A DNA stretch of 26,472 nt, from assembly GCA_041844835.1 (NCBI GenBank), contig JBGZBU010000012.1, positions 1-26,472 of the forward strand. Reading direction: 5' to 3'. This stretch comes from CAUUCX01 sp041844835. GTDB taxonomy: Bacteria; Bacillota; Clostridia; Peptostreptococcales; Anaerovoracaceae. Below are positions 23,557-26,472 of this stretch, one piece after another. Both the position numbers and the translations under genes were made by a program. Each line of letters begins with the position of its first letter. Position 1 is the first letter of the stretch. Below the pieces are notes generated by a model. It was not told the DNA's origin and did no database searches. It was given only the letters and a program-made list of their open reading frames with translations.

Positions 23557-24366
23557 TCACTTGCTCATCAGTTTCGATTTTTCACAAGCGGCATTAAACG
23601 CTTCCGCCACTATGCCTTTAAAGTTCATATCTTCCAAAACCTTTACCGCTTCCACGGTCGTGCCGCCGGGAGAGCAAACATTGATGCGCAGCTGTTCAGG
23701 TGATATGCCGGTTTCGAGCACCATTTTCGCAGCACCGAGCACCGACTGCGCGGCGAACTCGAGCGCCTGGTCGGGAGTCATTCCCTCTGCCGCGGCAGCG
23801 GAAGCGAGCGCTTCAATATACATATATGTATATGCAGGACTGCTGCCCGCCACGCCTATCACGCAGTGTATCAGTTCCTCATCGACGACTTCAATTTTTC
23901 CGAGCGCGGCAAGCGCATTTTTCACCGCATCAAGCTCGGCGGGAGTGACGTTTGCATTGCATGAAATTGAAATCATGCCCTCGCCGATAAGCGCCGGCGT
24001 ATTAGGCATAATCCTGCAGATCTTTGATCCGGCGCAAAAAAAACTTTCCAGCTTTTCTATGGAGCAGCCTGCCGCCATCGAGACTATTATTTTTTCATCA
24101 TTAAGCGCGCCTGAAGCGACCATCTCGACCGCCGCGGCGTCCACGGCGGTCGGTTTCACCCCAAGTATAATCGCATCCGATCGGCGGATCAGCTCCGCGA
24201 CGTCACGGCAAAGAACGGCGCCCGCACAAACGAGATCTTCCACCTTGTGCGCATTGTGCTCTGAAAGAAATATCCCGAGCTCCTCACCACGCTCAGCCCG
24301 AACCCGCATGCAGCCTCTTGCTATCGCGCCTCCCATGTTGCCAACGCCTATAAATCCCAATCTCAT
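23557..24366 (-). CDS. proC: Pyrroline-5-carboxylate reductase
   Basis: 269 residues, the usual length. It reduces pyrroline-5-carboxylate to proline with NAD(P)H, the last step of proline synthesis. Seen: the N-terminal dinucleotide loop GFIGVGNMGGAIARG, AIILGVKP, SMAAGCSIEKLE, RIMPNTPALIGEG and the C-terminal signature GVAGSSPAYTYMYIEALA, with SPGGTTVEAVKVLE. ATG 24366 has CGGAGG five bases upstream, overlapping the end of proB (12 bases away). Confidence 0.97.
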   Translation of the reverse strand: MRLGFIGVGNMGGAIARGCMRVRAERGEELGIFLSEHNAHKVEDLVCAGAVLCRDVAELIRRSDAIILGVKPTAVDAAAVEMVASGALNDEKIIVSMAAGCSIEKLESFFCAGSKICRIMPNTPALIGEGMISISCNANVTPAELDAVKNALAALGKIEVVDEELIHCVIGVAGSSPAYTYMYIEALASAAAAEGMTPDQALEFAAQSVLGAAKMVLETGISPEQLRINVCSPGGTTVEAVKVLEDMNFKGIVAEAFNAACEKSKLMSK

Positions 24367-24378
24367 ACGTGCCTCCGT

Positions 24379-25179
24379 CTAATCTCGCGCATGGAAAAAA
24401 GTCCCTTTCACCTTTCCGCAAAACGCATCCTCAATTGAATTTTCTTTTTTGCCGTTCAGGAGCAGCATGGGAATCCCGTATCCGTTCACTTTACGAGCAG
24501 CCCCTATTTTGCTCAGAATGCCGCCCGTTCCGAACGAACTCTTTCCTCTCGCATCTATCCCCTCAAGCAGTGCGTCGATATCATGCACATCTTCTATCAG
24601 CCGCGCATCCTCGTTGCTCTTGGGGTCTTTGTCGAATACTCCGTCTATGTCGCTGAGTATTATGAGCAGATCCGCATTCCAAAGCGCCGCCGCATATGCG
24701 CTCAATGTATCATTGTCGCCTATCTTTATTTCTTCCACGCTCACGCAGTCGTTTTCGTTGATTATCGGAACCACGCCCTCATCAATGAGCGTAAACAGCG
24801 TATTTCTCATGTGCAGCTCACGCTCCGCATCCCCGAAATCGTCCTTAGTAAGAAGCATCTGCGCAACATGGACATTTTCCCGCCAAAAGGCCTCCTTATA
24901 TGCCATCATGAGCTCCACCTGACCTATAGCGCATAGCGCCTGTTTATAGTTCATGTCGTGGCGGCGGCTCCACTTGTTTATAGCGCCCACGCCGCATATG
25001 CCGGCACCCGATGATACGATCGCGACCTGCTTGCCGCCGTGCATGAGCGCGCACACCTGCTCCACTATATTATCCAGCGTCTTTCGGTTGACAAAACCGT
25101 TGTCATTGCTCAGAACATTGCTACCGATTTTTATGACGATCTTCCTTGACGCTCCGATCAAACTGCTTATTTCTTCCAT
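24379..25179 (-). CDS. proB: Glutamate 5-kinase, short form without PUA domain
   Basis: 266 residues from ATG 25179 (TGAGG six bases upstream; an in-frame GTG at 25191 has a badly placed site). It phosphorylates glutamate, the committed and feedback-inhibited step to proline. The amino acid kinase fold shows VIKIGSNVLSN, IVSSGAGICGVGAI, QMLLTKDDF, IINENDCVSVEEIKIGDNDTLSA, LSDIDGVFDKDP and FGTGGILSKI. It ends where longer relatives (about 367 residues) continue into a C-terminal PUA domain. proA, often adjacent to proB, is not in this operon. Confidence 0.96.
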   Translation of the reverse strand: MEEISSLIGASRKIVIKIGSNVLSNDNGFVNRKTLDNIVEQVCALMHGGKQVAIVSSGAGICGVGAINKWSRRHDMNYKQALCAIGQVELMMAYKEAFWRENVHVAQMLLTKDDFGDAERELHMRNTLFTLIDEGVVPIINENDCVSVEEIKIGDNDTLSAYAAALWNADLLIILSDIDGVFDKDPKSNEDARLIEDVHDIDALLEGIDARGKSSFGTGGILSKIGAARKVNGYGIPMLLLNGKKENSIEDAFCGKVKGTFFHARD

Positions 25180-25267
25180 AAAGAACCTCACATCCTTGCT
25201 CTATATCCGCCTTTTCATGCCCGCATACCGCATATTTCCAGCGCTCACAGACATATTCAATGAAGAC

Positions 25268-25296
25268 ATTATACAAAAAAAACTTAAAAATTACAA
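25268..25296 (-). promoter_or_regulatory. Sigma-A-type promoter of proB-proC-Nudix
   Basis: TTGTAA (25291-25296), exactly 17 bp, then a perfect TATAAT (25268-25273) on the minus strand, in a T-rich context. The leader would be about 80 nt. I see no T-box or other long structured leader in it. Confidence 0.7.
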
Positions 25297-25330
25297 AAAA
25301 TCCCCGTTGGATTGCATGATTTTTTTGCTA

Positions 25331-25359
25331 TTGCAATTTTTTTATGCATAGTATATAAT
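25331..25359 (+). promoter_or_regulatory. Sigma-A-type promoter of a candidate small RNA
   Basis: TTGCAA (25331-25336), exactly 17 bp including a T-run, then a perfect TATAAT (25354-25359). Transcription should begin near 25366. No ribosome site or open frame follows before a strong terminator. Confidence 0.6.
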
Positions 25360-25365
25360 CACCTT

Positions 25366-25458
25366 GTGATTATCCCCCTGATAATCTCGTTAATCTCTAA
25401 TTCCAATACCCCTTTTGAACAAAACGGACTGCTCCCCTGCAGTCTGTTTTGTTTTTTT
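25366..25458 (+). ncRNA. Candidate small RNA of about 93 nt with C-rich loops
   Basis: Framed by a promoter (25331-25359) and a rho-independent terminator (25418-25458). A 5' hairpin GATTATC-CCCCT-GATAATC (25368-25386) is followed by an unpaired AU-rich linker with ACCCCU, then the terminator stem whose loop is UCCCCU. Exposed C-rich patches complementary to GGGG/AGGGG ribosome sites are known in Firmicutes regulatory RNAs (for example the UCCC motifs of Staphylococcus sRNAs). There is no start codon with a ribosome site inside. It could also be a short leader whose gene is xth (25535), but xth has its own promoter after the terminator. Not matched to any named family. Confidence 0.5.
25418..25458 (+). 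terminator. Strong rho-independent terminator upstream of xth
   Basis: A 15-bp stem with one G-U pair (AACAAAACGGACTGC with GCAGTCTGTTTTGTT) closes a TCCCCT loop and runs straight into a seven-T tract. On the plus strand no annotated gene precedes it, which is why a short transcript starting at 25366 is proposed. On the minus strand the flanking sequence is also AAAAG-like but not T-rich. Confidence 0.85.
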
Positions 25459-25499
25459 GATAAATTCCGTACAAATCGATGATAAAAAAACGCACAAGA

Positions 25500-25508
25500 T
25501 GGTATACT
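25500..25508 (+). promoter_or_regulatory. xth: Extended -10 promoter of xth
   Basis: TGGTATACT is an extended -10 (TG, one base, TATACT); the -35 region (TGATAA at 17 bp) is poor, as is usual for extended -10 promoters. The leader would be about 20 nt, ending in CCGGAGAG before the ATG at 25535. Confidence 0.55.
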
Positions 25509-25534
25509 AATAAAAAAACAATCCGGAGAGTGAA

Positions 25535-26296
25535 ATGACTAAAAAACTGATATCATGGAATGTAAATGGAATACGCGCCTGCCTGAATAAAGGCTTTATG
25601 GATTTTTTCAAAGCTGCCGACGCGGATATCTTTTGCCTGCAGGAAACGAAGCTGTCAGACGGACAACTTGAAATGGATTTGCCCGGCTATATGCAATTCT
25701 GGCACTATGCCGATAAAAAAGGCTACTCCGGAACCGCAATCTTCACCAAAGAGGAGCCCGTTTCCGTGAGCACGGGTATGGGGATAGATGCACACGATCA
25801 CGAGGGCAGAATAATTTGCGCCGAATACCCTAAATTCAGGCTGCTCACCGTCTACACGCCAAATTCAAAGCGCGAGCTGGCACGTCTTGATTACCGCATG
25901 GAATGGGAGGATGCGTTCAGAAATCATCTGAATGAACTCAAAAAAGACAAACCGCTGATCATATGCGGAGATCTCAATGTGGCGCATAAGGAAATCGATC
26001 TGAAAAATCCGGCATCAAACAGAAGAAATGCGGGGTTTACGGATGAAGAGCGGGAAAAAATGAGCATGCTTTTGGACAGCGGATTCATTGACACGTTCCG
26101 GCATTTTTATCCCGACAAGGAAGACGAATACACGTGGTGGTCATATATAACGCGAGCGCGGGAGCGCAATGCGGGCTGGAGGATCGACTACTTTCTCGCT
26201 TCCTCCGATTTGAAGGACCGGCTGACTTCAGCAAGCATACATCAGGAGATCCACGGTTCAGACCACTGCCCGGTGGAAGTGACCCTTGATATATAA
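25535..26296 (+). CDS. xth: Exodeoxyribonuclease III / AP endonuclease
   Basis: 253 residues of the exonuclease III (ExoA/XthA) family. It cuts DNA 5' of abasic sites and removes 3' blocking groups in base excision repair. Seen: LISWNVNGIRACL (catalytic Asn), FCLQETKLSDGQ (metal-binding Glu), the VYTPNS tyrosine loop, IICGDLNVAHKEIDL (Asp/Asn pair), GWRIDYFLAS and the closing GSDHCPVEVTLD with the catalytic Asp-His. All are intact. The ATG has GGAGAG at close spacing. It is a single-gene unit with its own promoter. Confidence 0.96.
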   Translation: MTKKLISWNVNGIRACLNKGFMDFFKAADADIFCLQETKLSDGQLEMDLPGYMQFWHYADKKGYSGTAIFTKEEPVSVSTGMGIDAHDHEGRIICAEYPKFRLLTVYTPNSKRELARLDYRMEWEDAFRNHLNELKKDKPLIICGDLNVAHKEIDLKNPASNRRNAGFTDEEREKMSMLLDSGFIDTFRHFYPDKEDEYTWWSYITRARERNAGWRIDYFLASSDLKDRLTSASIHQEIHGSDHCPVEVTLDI

Positions 26297-26322
26297 CGTT
26301 GCTTCGATATTTGATTTTTCAA

Positions 26323-26372
26323 TTGTAGTTTGCCCCCGACTATGTTATCATTTGTGTAGTCTGTTTTACAGA
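26323..26372 (+). promoter_or_regulatory. Candidate promoter and small dyad before the last gene
   Basis: TTGTAG (26323-26328), 17 bp, then TATCAT (26346-26351) preceded by TGT, an extended -10. Directly downstream TCTGT-TTT-ACAGA (26360-26372) is a perfect 5-bp dyad at the predicted start of transcription, possibly an operator. The leader to ATG 26423 is about 65 nt. Confidence 0.4.
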
Positions 26373-26422
26373 TTCAACCATTACATATAAATAAATTTTT
26401 ATGATTTGAAAGGTTTGGGGTA

Positions 26423-26472
26423 ATGCAGGAAAATCTTAACTCTAAGCTGATTGAGCTTAAAGGCATTTCAAA
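26423..26472 (+). CDS. N-terminus of a probable ABC transporter ATPase (partial)
   Basis: An open frame begins at ATG 26423 and runs off the right edge after 16 codons: MQENLNSKLIELKGIS. The segment LIELKGIS matches the first strand of ABC ATPases (for example PotA, which often begins with an LIEL-K-ISK stretch), but this is too short to be sure. The upstream ribosome site is AAAGG about nine bases before the ATG. Confidence 0.45.
   Translation, partial: MQENLNSKLIELKGIS

Noticed and set aside
23228..24382. 384-residue plus-strand open frame opposite the Nudix and proC genes
   Set aside because: Its product is a low-complexity Ser/Ala/Pro/Thr-rich chain with no domain, and it lies wholly opposite two well-conserved genes with proper ribosome sites.
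25180..25267. T-box or proline-responsive riboswitch before proB
   Set aside because: The leader is only about 80 nt, lacks a T-box core sequence and has no terminator stem before proB.

Overview
The window looks like chromosomal DNA from a low-to-mid GC Gram-positive anaerobe of the Firmicutes/Clostridia type. This rests on strong AGGAGG ribosome sites, sigma-A-like promoters, an mraZ-led division and cell-wall cluster, a class B penicillin-binding protein ending in a PASTA domain, a DivIB-like FtsQ, and SSS and NSS sodium-coupled transporters. The lineage is inferred from gene content; I cannot name a genus. I see no tRNA, rRNA, CRISPR array, transposase or phage gene.

Left part (1-8951), a transport and sensing locus. 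A truncated secreted-protein gene lies at the left edge. Next, on the minus strand, come a small membrane protein, an SSS symporter and a YtcJ-like amidohydrolase (operon 3745 to 287). Upstream of these, on the same strand, is a histidine kinase and OmpR-family response regulator pair (6470 to 3886). A second, clearly paralogous SSS symporter runs divergently (6634-8103). Just downstream of it is an odd gene (8142-8951) that joins ECF-sigma-like regions 2 and 4 to a membrane anchor with an anti-sigma-like tail. Three TTAAG boxes spaced exactly 11 bp apart lie upstream of the first symporter operon and are a natural candidate binding site for the regulator.

Middle (8977-20445), the dcw cluster on the minus strand. 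It reads mraZ, rsmH, ftsL, ftsI (SpoVD-like), murF, mraY, murD, ftsW, murG, ftsQ. It makes the late cytoplasmic peptidoglycan precursors (MurD, MurF), the lipid-linked intermediates (MraY, MurG) and the septal polymerase/transpeptidase with its partners (FtsW, FtsI, FtsL, FtsQ). murE and murC are absent, and no ftsA/ftsZ follows. The mraZ promoter (TTGAAA, 17 bp, TATAGT) is embedded in a ladder of GTGG boxes that fits MraZ autoregulation.

Right part (20448-26472). A small hypothetical gene is followed by a non-coding island unusually dense in GATC, then an NSS transporter. On the minus strand lies the operon proB, proC, Nudix hydrolase (25179 to 23017). Between the divergent proB and xth genes a promoter and a strong rho-independent terminator frame about 93 nt with no coding sequence, a good candidate small RNA with three C-rich patches. 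Exonuclease III follows, and the window ends 50 bases into a gene that probably encodes an ABC transporter ATPase.

The best candidates for something undescribed are the sigma/anti-sigma-like membrane fusion beside the paired symporters and the C-rich small RNA candidate. Both are inferences from reading the sequence and have not been tested by search or folding.
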